Shown here: positions 18,193-26,453 of the stretch, in pieces
How positions within the stretch are numbered: the stretch's first letter is position 1
Layout of the letters: every line of letters begins with the position of its first letter
From: Thermodesulfobacteriota bacterium
Lineage (GTDB): Bacteria > Desulfobacterota > Desulfobulbia > Desulfobulbales > JBFMBH01
Direction of reading: 5' to 3'
Length of the DNA stretch: 51,498 nt
NCBI GenBank assembly: GCA_040755095.1
Contig: JBFMBH010000012.1
Location: forward strand, 1-51,498
Notes under the pieces: model-generated
What the model was told of the DNA's origin: nothing
Databases searched by the model: none
The model's input: the letters and a program-made list of their open reading frames with translations, nothing else
Translations under genes and position numbers: made by a program

Positions 18193-18220
18193 ACTATAAA
18201 GGATCAGGACGGGTTGTCAA
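18193..18220 (-). promoter_or_regulatory. sigma70-type promoter for the yceD-rpmF-plsX-fab operon
   Basis: On the minus strand a perfect TTGACA (18220-18215), a 16-base spacer and TATAGT (18198-18193) precede yceD; transcription should start near 18186. The -35 box and spacer overlap the last codons of the upstream membrane-protein gene, so both transcripts share sequence. Confidence 0.7.
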
Positions 18221-18947
18221 GGGCTTTCGCGCCGCCCACCACCCGGCGGGCCATGCGGCTGTATGTGCGATCCCACAGCCGCCAGACGGCGAACAGGTCG
18301 GCCAGCCACGCCATGAGACCCAGGAGCATGGCCAGATTGAGGAGGGGGGCGTCCAGTGGCTGGGACGATGACGAAGCTCCCGCCAGATCCAAGAGCCTTT
18401 CCACCGGCAAGGACGCCACCAGGGAATACAGCAGGATCGAACCGATGAGATAGACGAAGAAGAGGACAAAGGAGGAGACCAGGATGCCCATGCGGGCCAG
18501 AAGGCGCGCCCACAGCCAGAGTCCGCCCGCCGGCAGGATGGCCAGGCCAAGGCCGAAGGCCAGGCCGGTGGCGAGCCCTTTGGACAGCAGGCAGCCCCCC
18601 CCGGGGTCCGACAGTCCGATGCCGTGGCGGCCCCCCCACCAGACAAAGGAGACCAGCACCAGGAGCGCGGCCAGGAGACACTGCCGCAGAAGGCGCCACC
18701 AGCGGGGCGCTGCCCGGTCCGCGGCCGGCGGGGCAAGGGACGGCGAGCCAGGCCCGACAGGCGGCTCGATCACCGGCGTCGTCCGGGGTAGCTCCTCCCG
18801 GGTCTCGTCGACCTGTGCCCCGCAGGGGCTGGGATCGACCCACAGACCGCTGGAGCGCCGGCCGGCATGTCCACCCACCACGTTCATCTTCAAGACCCCG
18901 ATCACGCCTGCTGCCGCCAGCAGGAGACCCATGGCGGGAAGGAGCAA
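18204..18947 (-). CDS. membrane protein of unknown function
   Basis: 247 residues; family not recognised. One hydrophobic segment lies at the N-terminus (about 4-20, LPAMGLLLAAAGVIGVL). A soluble stretch rich in Pro and Gly follows (25-83), then about four membrane segments: LLAALLVLVSFVWW, GLAFGLGLAILPAGGL, SFVLFFVYLIGSILLYSLV and LLNLAMLLGLMAWLADLF. The start is uncertain: TTG at 18947 opens the frame, while ATG at 18932 (MGLLLAAAG) would trim five residues; neither has a clear ribosome site. It is the last gene in the mla direction, 46 bases after the cyclic-nucleotide-fold protein. A link to envelope lipid transport is a guess from position only. Confidence 0.6.
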   Translation of the reverse strand: MLLPAMGLLLAAAGVIGVLKMNVVGGHAGRRSSGLWVDPSPCGAQVDETREELPRTTPVIEPPVGPGSPSLAPPAADRAAPRWWRLLRQCLLAALLVLVSFVWWGGRHGIGLSDPGGGCLLSKGLATGLAFGLGLAILPAGGLWLWARLLARMGILVSSFVLFFVYLIGSILLYSLVASLPVERLLDLAGASSSSQPLDAPLLNLAMLLGLMAWLADLFAVWRLWDRTYSRMARRVVGGAKALDNPS

Positions 18948-18993
18948 CGGCTGCTGTGCCCGGCAACTGGCCGTCCCCCCGTTGCCCGTGCGG

Positions 18994-19467
18994 TCACAGC
19001 AGCCAGGACAGGCGCTCGTCTGCCTCCTTGAGCCGCAGGCTCAGCACATAAAGCATCCGCTTCAGGATCTTGATGCCCAGGGCCGGGTGGAGCACCAGCA
19101 GCTCGTCCATGGCCTCGCGCCCCAGGACCAGACAGACCGCATCATCCCGGGCCACCACCGTTGCCGAGCGCTGCTGCTCGTGAATCACCGCCATCTCCCC
19201 CACCATGGTCCCAGGGTCGAACACGGCCACGGTCATGAACTTGCCGGGAAAGCTCGTCTCCTTGCGCGCCTCCAGGCGGCCCCGGACCAGGAAGGCCATG
19301 AAGTCGCCAGGGTCGTGCTCCCGGATGACGATGCTGCCCGCGGGATACTGCCGGTAGTCGAGAAAGGCGCACAGAGCCACCGCCTCTTCCGGGGAGAGGA
19401 AGCGGAAAACCTGGGCCAGTTCCTCGGCCGCCAGCCGCTGGCAGACGTCGCCGCTTGCCTCGGCCAT
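18994..19467 (-). CDS. cyclic-nucleotide-binding-domain protein (stand-alone CRP-like sensor)
   Basis: 157 residues made of one cNMP-binding beta-roll (about 20-135: YPAGSIVIREHDPGDFMAFLVRGRLE and GTMVGEMAVIHEQQRSATVVA) plus a short C-terminal helix. There is no helix-turn-helix and no enzyme domain. The phosphate-binding cassette GEMAVIHEQQRSATV resembles the GE-x(n)-R-A-T/S pattern, so ligand binding is possible. Start ATG at 19467, three bases after mlaC. As part of the Mla operon it could regulate the transporter or an interacting partner, but no partner domain is visible. Confidence 0.75.
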   Translation of the reverse strand: MAEASGDVCQRLAAEELAQVFRFLSPEEAVALCAFLDYRQYPAGSIVIREHDPGDFMAFLVRGRLEARKETSFPGKFMTVAVFDPGTMVGEMAVIHEQQRSATVVARDDAVCLVLGREAMDELLVLHPALGIKILKRMLYVLSLRLKEADERLSWLL

Positions 19468-19470
19468 GGC

Positions 19471-20103
19471 TCAGTCCGCCTCCCCCACCTGGCGCACCCT
19501 TTCCTCCAGACGGCGGACCAGCTCGGCAAAGCTCTCCCGCTCCAGGATCTGGGCGAACTGGCTGCGGTAGTTGCTCACCAGGCTGACCCCTTCGATGACC
19601 ACGTCGTAGACCAGCCACTGGTCGCCAGCCAGCTTCAAACGGTAATGGAGAGGGATTTTGATCCCTTTGTTGAGGATGGCGCTCTCCACCACCGCCTTCT
19701 CCCCGGTCATCGTCTCCTGCTCATAGACGATCGTCTGGTCGGTGTAGGCCTCGATCTTGCCCACGTACGAGGATTTCAGCAGCCGGCCGAACAGATCCAC
19801 GAAATGGTCCTGCTCGGCCGGCGACCGGTCCCGCCAATGCCGGGCCAGGGCCCGCTGGGCCATGTCCCGGAAATCGAAGCGGGACTGCACCACCGCCATG
19901 ATCCGGTCCCGGCGGGTCTCCCGCTGCTCGGGTGCAGCCAGCTCCGGCGCGGTGAGCAGCCCCAGCACCTGATCCACCGAGGCACGCACCTGGGCGGTTG
20001 GGGTGCTCACCGTGGCCCAGCCCCGGCAGGCCAGGCCCAGGGCTACCAGCACCAGTATGGCGACCCCCAGGGTGTGCCGCCTCATCCTCGCCGTCCTGTT
20101 CAT
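19471..20103 (-). CDS. mlaC: periplasmic phospholipid-binding protein MlaC
   Basis: 210 residues. N-terminal Sec signal (MNRTARMRRHTLGVAILVLVAL) with likely cleavage near residue 30. The mature part is the MlaC/Ttg2D fold: RFDFRDMAQRALARHW, VDLFGRLLKSSYVGKIEAY, and WLVYDVVIEGVSLVSNYRSQF. It ferries phospholipid across the periplasm between the MlaFED complex and the outer membrane. Start ATG 20103, 12 bases after mlaD. MlaA is not encoded in this window. Confidence 0.9.
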   Translation of the reverse strand: MNRTARMRRHTLGVAILVLVALGLACRGWATVSTPTAQVRASVDQVLGLLTAPELAAPEQRETRRDRIMAVVQSRFDFRDMAQRALARHWRDRSPAEQDHFVDLFGRLLKSSYVGKIEAYTDQTIVYEQETMTGEKAVVESAILNKGIKIPLHYRLKLAGDQWLVYDVVIEGVSLVSNYRSQFAQILERESFAELVRRLEERVRQVGEAD

Positions 20104-20115
20104 GAGAGCTCCCCC

Positions 20116-20562
20116 TCAGACCTTGCCGAACACGTATTTGCTGATGAGCTCCTCCAGGTCCACCGCCGACTCGGTCTCGGTGATCAGTCCCCCTGCTGCC
20201 ACCAGCTCCGGTGCGCCGCCCTGGGCGATACGGATGTACTTGTCGCCGATGATGCCCTGGGTCTTGATGGAGGCGATGGCATCCGCGGTGATCTGCACCC
20301 CGTTGTCGATGAGCATGGTCACCCGGGCCTGATCCCGCTCGCCCAGTACGATGGCCGACACCCGGCCGATGGGCACCCCGGCCATCTCCACCTCCGCCCC
20401 CACCTTGAGTCCGGACACCGAGGCAAAATCCGCGGTCACCGGATAGGTGCGCTGCAGGCTCAAGGGAGAAAACTCGCCAAGAGAGATGGACAGATAGGCA
20501 AAGGCCGCAAAACCGGCCAGCAGGAACAGCCCCACCAGGAAGTCGACGCCGAAGCGCTTCAT
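20116..20562 (-). CDS. mlaD: MCE-domain lipid transport protein MlaD
   Basis: 148 residues, the short MlaD form. One membrane anchor (about 7-26, VDFLVGLFLLAGFAAFAYL), then a single MCE domain (VTADFASVSGLKVGAEVEMAGVPIGRV). It forms the periplasmic hexameric ring on the MlaFE transporter. Start ATG at 20562 overlaps the mlaF stop (ATGA). Confidence 0.93.
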   Translation of the reverse strand: MKRFGVDFLVGLFLLAGFAAFAYLSISLGEFSPLSLQRTYPVTADFASVSGLKVGAEVEMAGVPIGRVSAIVLGERDQARVTMLIDNGVQITADAIASIKTQGIIGDKYIRIAQGGAPELVAAGGLITETESAVDLEELISKYVFGKV

Positions 20563-21329
20563 CCCTCCACCTCCCGACTGGAATAGACGTGGCCCATGGT
20601 GGTGGCCACAAACTGTTTGATCTCCGGCACCTGGCTCGTCTGGATGGCCTCCGGCGAATCGAAGGTCTGGATCACCCCGCGGTTGAGGACCACGATCCGG
20701 TCCGCCAGGGTGAAGACCTTGGGGATGTCGTGGCTGACGATCACCGAGGTGTAGCCGTATTGCAGCTGCGTGCGGTAGAAGAGCTGGTAGATCTCCCGGG
20801 AGGTGCGGGGATCGAGGCCGGTGGTGGGCTCGTCGAACAGCATGATCCGCGGCTGCAACTGCAAGGCCCGGCACAACCCCACCCTTTTTCGCATGCCGCC
20901 GGAGAGCTGCGCCGGAAACTTGTGCTCGTGGCCGGCGAGATCCAAAACCTTGAGGGTCTCCATGACCCGGCTCCGGATCTCCTCCTCTGGCAGCCGCGTC
21001 CTCTCCCGCAGGGGCAGGGCGACGTTGTCGTAGACGGTCATGGAGTCGAACAGGGCGCCGCCCTGGAACAGCACCCCGAAGAGCATGCGGACGGTGGCCA
21101 GCTGCCGCCGGCCCAGGCGGCCGATATCCTGGCCATCCACCAGGATCTGGCCGGCGTCCGGCTTCAGGAGGCCCAGGATCAGCTTCAGAGTGACGCTCTT
21201 GCCCTGGCCACTGCCGCCAGCGATCACCGTCGTCTTGCCGGCCGGGATGTCCAGGTCCACCCGGTCCAGGACCACCTGCTCGCCGAACCGCTTGGTGACC
21301 CCGACAAGGCGGATGATCGGCTCGCTCAT
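20559..21329 (-). CDS. mlaF: phospholipid transport ATP-binding protein MlaF
   Basis: 256 residues. ABC ATPase: Walker A GGSGQGKSVTL, signature LSGGMRKRVGLCRAL, Walker B MLFDEPTTGLDP, switch His in VIVSHDIPKV. LSGGMRKR is characteristic of the MlaF/Ttg2A group. It powers lipid movement through MlaE. Start ATG 21329 overlaps the mlaE stop and its own stop overlaps mlaD, so the three core subunits are coupled. Confidence 0.95.
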   Translation of the reverse strand: MSEPIIRLVGVTKRFGEQVVLDRVDLDIPAGKTTVIAGGSGQGKSVTLKLILGLLKPDAGQILVDGQDIGRLGRRQLATVRMLFGVLFQGGALFDSMTVYDNVALPLRERTRLPEEEIRSRVMETLKVLDLAGHEHKFPAQLSGGMRKRVGLCRALQLQPRIMLFDEPTTGLDPRTSREIYQLFYRTQLQYGYTSVIVSHDIPKVFTLADRIVVLNRGVIQTFDSPEAIQTSQVPEIKQFVATTMGHVYSSREVEG

Positions 21330-22117
21330 AACAGGATGGCGGTCAGGAGATAATCCCAGACCAGAACGAAGATGGAGCTCATCACCACCGCCTGGGTGGT
21401 GACCATGCTGACGCTCTGCGCGCCGTAGCCAGCCCGCCGGATGGCGTGCACGAAGTAGCCGCGGCCGGTGCAGATCCAGACGATGAGCAGGGCGAAGACC
21501 ACCGACTTCACCAGGCCCATGTTGATGTCCTCGTTGACCACCGAGTGCTCCATGCCAGCCAGGAAGGCGCCGCTGTTCACCCCGAAGAGGAGCACCCCGG
21601 CCACGTAGCCGCCCCCGATGCCCACCACGTCGAAGAACAGGGCCAGGATCGGCACCGAGACCAGGGTGGCGATGAGCTTGGGTGCCACCAGAAAGCGGAA
21701 GGGATCGATGGACATGCACTCCAGGGCATCGATCTGCTCGGAGATGCGCAGGATGCCCATCTCGGCGCACATGGCTGACCCGGCCCGGCCGGTGACCATG
21801 AGGGCGGTGAGCACCGGCCCCAGCTCCCGGATGAGGCTCAAGGCCACCGCCGAGCCCAGCATGCCTTCGGAGCCGAACTTGCGCAGGGTGTAATAGCCTT
21901 GCAGGCCCAGAACCAGGCCGGTGAAGGCGGCCGTAAAGACGATCACCGGTACGGACTTGACGCCGATGATCCTGATCTCGTTGAGGATCGGCCGCAGCTT
22001 GAAAGGCCGCCGGAAGACGCCCAGCACCGAGGAGAAGAGGAAGATCCCCATCCGCCCCAGATCGCGGACATGGTAGATGGAATTGTTGCCCAGTCGGGCG
22101 ATGAGATCGACGAGCAT
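21326..22117 (-). CDS. mlaE: phospholipid transport permease MlaE
   Basis: 263 residues, several membrane helices. The family core is GLVLGLQGYYTLRKFGSEGMLGSAVALSLIRELGPVLTALMVTGRAGSAMCAEMG-like (parts seen at about 65-120), followed by DALECMSIDPFRFLVAPKLIA. The start was taken at ATG 22117 (MLVDLIARLG) with a purine-rich GGGGGAAGGGGG leader. An extended frame back to 22159 is Arg/Gly-rich and not family-like. First gene of the mla operon, with a promoter about 50 bases upstream. Confidence 0.95.
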   Translation of the reverse strand: MLVDLIARLGNNSIYHVRDLGRMGIFLFSSVLGVFRRPFKLRPILNEIRIIGVKSVPVIVFTAAFTGLVLGLQGYYTLRKFGSEGMLGSAVALSLIRELGPVLTALMVTGRAGSAMCAEMGILRISEQIDALECMSIDPFRFLVAPKLIATLVSVPILALFFDVVGIGGGYVAGVLLFGVNSGAFLAGMEHSVVNEDINMGLVKSVVFALLIVWICTGRGYFVHAIRRAGYGAQSVSMVTTQAVVMSSIFVLVWDYLLTAILL

Positions 22118-22166
22118 GCCCCCTTCCCCCCGCCGACGGTCCCGGATGCCGACGCGCAAGGGGTAA

Positions 22167-22196
22167 CTAATACCGGCTGGGGCTTGGCGCTGTCAA
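22167..22196 (-). promoter_or_regulatory. sigma70-type promoter for the mla operon
   Basis: Minus strand: perfect TTGACA (22196-22191), 18-base spacer, TATTAG (22172-22167). It is 50 bases before mlaE. The remaining 22118-22334 gap between the divergent mlaE and the phosphatase gene shows no other clear signal. Confidence 0.55.
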
Positions 22197-22334
22197 GGGT
22201 TTGTTCCGCTTCTGCCAGCTGGTGCTCCCCTCACGCTGTCCCGCCAGCAGCCACGGCGGTTGTCCGATCCGGCGCCGGCTGCTACAATCGGCGGTAGGCC
22301 TCGATCCGTCCCCCTTCTTGCCCAGGCCGGCCCC

Positions 22335-24188
22335 ATGCCCCTTGTCCCTCACACCCTGCAACAGCGACTGGCCCTCTACGTCCTCCTGCCGGTGGCGGCC
22401 ATCCTCGCCGCCGCCGGCTTTGGCACCTTCTTCTACGCCCGCGATGTCCTCCTGGACCAGTGGCGGGAGGCCACCGTCCTGCATCTGGAACGGTCCACCC
22501 ATCAGGTGGATATGCGCCTGGCCCGGGTCAAGGACCTCATCACCCTTTTCGAAGGAGCCGCCAGCCGGCCCCAAAGCCGGCCGGTGCAGGAGGCCATTCT
22601 GGGCCAGCTGCGCAGCCTGCCGGGGGTGGCCGCGGTGCACCTGACCTGGTGCCCGGGCCCGACGCCGGATGCTGCCAGCGCCGATGCCGAGAGCCTGGCC
22701 GCCTGCCCGGTGCCCGCGGTGCGCCGCCAGGATCTCGCCGTGCAATTCACCCCCCACCGCCACGGACAGGTGGTCGGTTCCCCGGCCATCGACGACGTGT
22801 CGCAGCACGAAACCGTGGGGGTGGTCGCCGAGCTGGTGGATCAGAACGGGGAAGGCCGCGGCCGGCTGGAGGTGCTGGTCCGCTTCGACCACCTGATGGA
22901 GGCCGTGGTCAGCTCCGGCTGGTGGCAGCACAGCCGGGCCTTTCTGGTGGATACCGGCGGCAGGATCCTCACCTGCACGGAAGGCCCGGGCCGGAGCGCC
23001 CTGGCCGAGACGGGCGACCCTCTGGAAGAGACGGTCCTCAAGGCCCTGCAGGAGGAGGCCTCGGGCACCGTGGCCGGGGCCGGCCACCCGCCGGAGGAGG
23101 TGAGCGCCTTCCACCGGCTGCAGGAGGCCCCCTGGACCCTGGTGGTGTTTGCCCCTGGCCGGACGGTGCTGGCGCCCATCATCGGCTTCCGCCTGTACTT
23201 CGGCCTGGCCGGGCTGGCCACCATCCTGGTGATCGTCGCCGTCATCCGTCTGGCCACCGCACGGCCGGCCGCGGCCATCCGCGCCGTGGCCCAGGCGGCT
23301 GCGGGCATCGCCCAGGGTCAGTTCGGGCCACCCCTGGCCACGACTGGGCACGACGAGGTGGCGGAGCTGGTGGGCCGCTTCAATACCATGGCGGTGCAGC
23401 TGGCCGAGAGGTTGCGCCTGAAGGCGGGCATGGATCTGGCCATGGAGGTGCAACAGAGCCTCCTGCCGGAGCGCTGCCTGGCCTGCGATGGCCTCGATGT
23501 TGCCGGCCGCAGCCTCTACTGCGAGCAGACCGGTGGGGACTACTACGACTTCCTGGCCCTGGCCGGGCCCTTCGGCCCCCGGGCCACCATCGCCGTGGGG
23601 GATGTCACCGGCCACGGCATCGCCGCGGCCCTGCTCATGACCACGGCCCGGGCCCTGATCCGCGCCCGGGCGGTGAGCAGCGATCGACCCGGCGTGCTGG
23701 TCGATGCCGTCAACCGCCTGCTTTGCCTGGACACCGAGCCGAGCGGCACCTTCATGACCCTGTTTGTGGCCAGCTTCTGCCCGGAAACCGCCGAGATCCT
23801 CTGGGTGCGGGCCGGCCACGAGCCCGCTTCCATCTATGACCCGGTGACGGATCGCTTCGAGGAGCTGCGGGGGGAAGGGCTGGCCCTGGGGGTGCGGCCG
23901 GACTGGACCGCCAGCGAAGGCAGCTTCCGGCCGTGGCGGCCCGGGCAGCTCCTGGTGGTGGGCACCGACGGGGTGTGGGAGGCCACCAATCCGGCCGGCG
24001 AGGCCTTCGGCAAGGAACGTTTGCAGGACCTGATCCGGCAGCACCATGCCGAGCCGGCAGCCCGGATCGTCGGTGCGGTGATGGCGGCCCTGGTAGCCTT
24101 CCACGGCTCCCGCCCGTTCCAGGACGATGCCACCCTGGTGGTGGCGCGGCTCGGTCCCCGCCCTCCTGATCCGGCCCCCGCCCCCTAG
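22335..24188 (+). CDS. membrane-bound SpoIIE/RsbU-type protein phosphatase with HAMP domain
   Basis: 617 residues from ATG 22335; a TTG at 22260 would add 25 residues that do not look conserved. First membrane helix about 11-33 (LALYVLLPVAAILAAAGFG), an extracytoplasmic sensor region to about 275, second helix (LYFGLAGLATILVIVAVI), HAMP (to about 345), then a PP2C-type phosphatase domain. Metal-binding acids are seen in GGDYYDF, VGDVTGHGIAAAL, VGTDGVWEATN and FQDDATLVV. Such proteins dephosphorylate anti-sigma-factor antagonists or similar STAS proteins in partner-switching cascades. No STAS or kinase gene is nearby, so the target is unknown. It converges on the HDOD-GGDEF gene with overlapping stops. 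Confidence 0.9.
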   Translation: MPLVPHTLQQRLALYVLLPVAAILAAAGFGTFFYARDVLLDQWREATVLHLERSTHQVDMRLARVKDLITLFEGAASRPQSRPVQEAILGQLRSLPGVAAVHLTWCPGPTPDAASADAESLAACPVPAVRRQDLAVQFTPHRHGQVVGSPAIDDVSQHETVGVVAELVDQNGEGRGRLEVLVRFDHLMEAVVSSGWWQHSRAFLVDTGGRILTCTEGPGRSALAETGDPLEETVLKALQEEASGTVAGAGHPPEEVSAFHRLQEAPWTLVVFAPGRTVLAPIIGFRLYFGLAGLATILVIVAVIRLATARPAAAIRAVAQAAAGIAQGQFGPPLATTGHDEVAELVGRFNTMAVQLAERLRLKAGMDLAMEVQQSLLPERCLACDGLDVAGRSLYCEQTGGDYYDFLALAGPFGPRATIAVGDVTGHGIAAALLMTTARALIRARAVSSDRPGVLVDAVNRLLCLDTEPSGTFMTLFVASFCPETAEILWVRAGHEPASIYDPVTDRFEELRGEGLALGVRPDWTASEGSFRPWRPGQLLVVGTDGVWEATNPAGEAFGKERLQDLIRQHHAEPAARIVGAVMAALVAFHGSRPFQDDATLVVARLGPRPPDPAPAP

Positions 24189-26209
24189 CCGGCCATGAGG
24201 GCGGCGGCCGAGCCGCCGGCCTGGGCGCACACCACCCGGTTGCGACCGGCCGCCTTGGCCATGTACAGGGCGCGGTCGGCCCGCTCCACGAGGTTGGCGG
24301 GCTCCTCCTCCCCGGGGATGGTGGTGGCGACGCCGATGCTCACGGTCAGGGCGTGGCCGGTGAAGCGCCGGGCCAAAAGCCGGCCCAGCTCCTCGATCTC
24401 GGCGCGCAGTCGCTCGGCACAGCCCACCGCCTCCGCCGTGTCCGCTCCGGCCAGCAGCACCAGAAACTCCTCGCCCCCGTAGCGGCCCACCAGATCGCTG
24501 GGCCGGGAGCCGGATTTCAAGGCGCTTGCCACCAGCTCCAGGACCCGGTCACCGGCCTGGTGGCCGAAGCGGTCGTTGAACCTCTTGAAATGATCCACAT
24601 CCAGCATGGCAATGCTGAACGGCCGCAGATCCCGTCCTCCCCGGCAGGCGACGGCCAGGGCCTCGCCCAGGGCAGCCCGGTTGGCCACCCCGGTGAGGCC
24701 GTCCAGGTTGGCCCGGGTCTTCAGCTCCTCGAAGCGGCGGGCGTTTTCCAAGGCTACTCCCAGCTCGTGGGCGACGATGGCCAGGGAGCGGAGGGCCTCC
24801 ATGTCCAGGGGCCGGCGACTGACCGCATGATCGACCCCAATCACAGCGGCGGATGGGGTGCCGATGCCGAAGGGCACCAGGCCCAGGGCCGCCACCCGCA
24901 TCTGGGCCAGGACCGTGGCCTCGTGGCCGGTGCGGCCGGAGATGATCGCCGGCTCCTTGCGGCGCAGACATTCCAGGAAGCCGCCGGCGTCCGCCGGCAG
25001 GCCGATGCCGATGCCCACCAGACCGCCGGCCTGGCCGCGGCTGTCCCGGGCGTCCACCACCACCAGGCTGCGGCTGTCCGGGTCGACCCGCAGCAGGCAA
25101 ACCCGGTCGAAGCCGAAGTCCTGGCGTACCGCCTCCAGGGTGCTGGCCACGATCTCCCCGGCCTCCAGGCTGTGGTGCGGCCGGGTCAGGCTCTGCCGCA
25201 GGCGCAGACAGGCGGACAGCTGCTCCCGGGCGTCCTCCTTCAGGAAATAGTAGCGGCTGCTCACCCGCCCCAGGCGGATGTTGGCCCACAAAAGGTGCTC
25301 CCGGAACTGCTCGGGGGCCGGAAACTGCAGGCCGTAGAAGGCCGCCACCCCCTGGACGTCCCGGTCCATGCGCGCCAGAAGCGCCCGCAGGTCCAGGCGC
25401 TCCAGGTCGATGATCTCCTCCACCTCCGGCTGCAGGATCGGATGCCGCCGCAGGCGCACCGAGCCCACCCCCTGGATCCAGGCCAGGTAGTTGGCGAGGG
25501 AAACAGCGGCCACCAGGAGGGCATCGTGGGCCGCCAAGCGCAGCCCGGCGAAACGCCGGTGGTGCCATTTCACCGCCAGCCCCACCCGCTCCGGCAGGCC
25601 CCACTGGGCGCAGAAATGGCCGCCCAGGTCGTCATGGCCCAGGCCCACCAGCTGCCGCTCCTCCTCCACCATGGGGATCTCGGACTGGCCGCGGCCATCC
25701 ACCACCTCCCGGTAGCGGATGCGACCGCGGGCGTCCAGAATCAGCTTGCCGAGATCGTGGAGCAGGCCGGCCACATAGACCTCTTCCGGATGGGGATGGC
25801 CGCAGGCCTCGGCCAACCCGCCCGCCAGGGAGGCCACCGCCAGACAGTGCTGCCAGAAAAAGACGCGGTCGAAGCGGGACCGGCGGCCGCCTTTGACCAG
25901 GCCCTCGAAGATCACCACCTCCAGGGCCAAGGCCTGCATGGCGGAAAAGCCCAGGAGCATCACCGCCTGATGGAGGGAGCCGATGCGCTGCGGCAGGGCA
26001 TAGGCGGCGGAGTTGACGATGCGCAGCACCTTGGCCGAGATGACCGGGTCGGTCTCCACCACCTTCACCAGATCCCCCACCGCGGTTCGCTCGCTGCGGG
26101 TGAGGTTGAGGAGCTTGGCCGCCACCACCGGCAGGGTCGGCAGCTCCCCCACCCCAGCCCGCTCCAGGACCGTCTCCAGGGTCGCCGGATCCAGCATCAA
26201 GGCCTCCAT
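24185..26209 (-). CDS. HDOD-GAF-GGDEF protein, probable diguanylate cyclase
   Basis: 674 residues. N-terminal HDOD domain (about 5-215: LPTLPVVAAKLLNLT, then AGLLHDLGKLILDARG, which retains an HD pair), a GAF-like sensor (about 345-490), and a GGDEF domain (about 500-660). The GGDEF core is GRYGGEEFLVLL, and an RPSD inhibitory site lies exactly five residues before GGEEF. It should therefore make c-di-GMP and be feedback inhibited. NLDGLTGVANRAAL and MLDVDHFKRFND confirm the cyclase fold. Start taken at ATG 26209 with GGGGAGA before it; a longer frame to 26302 is unsupported. The HDOD-plus-cyclase combination suggests coupling of c-di-GMP to another output. Confidence 0.92.
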   Translation of the reverse strand: MEALMLDPATLETVLERAGVGELPTLPVVAAKLLNLTRSERTAVGDLVKVVETDPVISAKVLRIVNSAAYALPQRIGSLHQAVMLLGFSAMQALALEVVIFEGLVKGGRRSRFDRVFFWQHCLAVASLAGGLAEACGHPHPEEVYVAGLLHDLGKLILDARGRIRYREVVDGRGQSEIPMVEEERQLVGLGHDDLGGHFCAQWGLPERVGLAVKWHHRRFAGLRLAAHDALLVAAVSLANYLAWIQGVGSVRLRRHPILQPEVEEIIDLERLDLRALLARMDRDVQGVAAFYGLQFPAPEQFREHLLWANIRLGRVSSRYYFLKEDAREQLSACLRLRQSLTRPHHSLEAGEIVASTLEAVRQDFGFDRVCLLRVDPDSRSLVVVDARDSRGQAGGLVGIGIGLPADAGGFLECLRRKEPAIISGRTGHEATVLAQMRVAALGLVPFGIGTPSAAVIGVDHAVSRRPLDMEALRSLAIVAHELGVALENARRFEELKTRANLDGLTGVANRAALGEALAVACRGGRDLRPFSIAMLDVDHFKRFNDRFGHQAGDRVLELVASALKSGSRPSDLVGRYGGEEFLVLLAGADTAEAVGCAERLRAEIEELGRLLARRFTGHALTVSIGVATTIPGEEEPANLVERADRALYMAKAAGRNRVVCAQAGGSAAALMAG

Positions 26210-26372
26210 ACCGTCTCCCCCTGTGAATCGCCTCGCGCCTGCCTCAAGGACGAATCTTATTTTCGAGCTTGCGTGCAACAAGTTTTCAGATCGCCACGCC
26301 ATTCCGGCCCGGATCGCGGGCAGGCCTCTCCGTACCGTTGGGTAGCAAGGCGTATGCCCGGGGGGAAAGAAG

Positions 26373-26407
26373 GCGCCCGGCCAGCGGCATGGCCACCGGT
26401 CGGGCGC
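26373..26407 (-). terminator. candidate terminator after pntB
   Basis: On the minus strand GCGCCCG ... CGGGCGC forms a 7-pair stem, extendable by CC/GG past one mismatch, about 46 bases after the pntB stop. CTTCTTT follows. The T-run is short, so termination may be partial. The gap 26210-26453 otherwise shows only a weak AT-rich stretch (26260-26290) that might hold the promoter of the HDOD-GGDEF gene. Confidence 0.4.
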
Positions 26408-26453
26408 GCGGGTGGGACGAGACGGAGTGCCGGCTCAGCGGGCCGGGAGCAGC

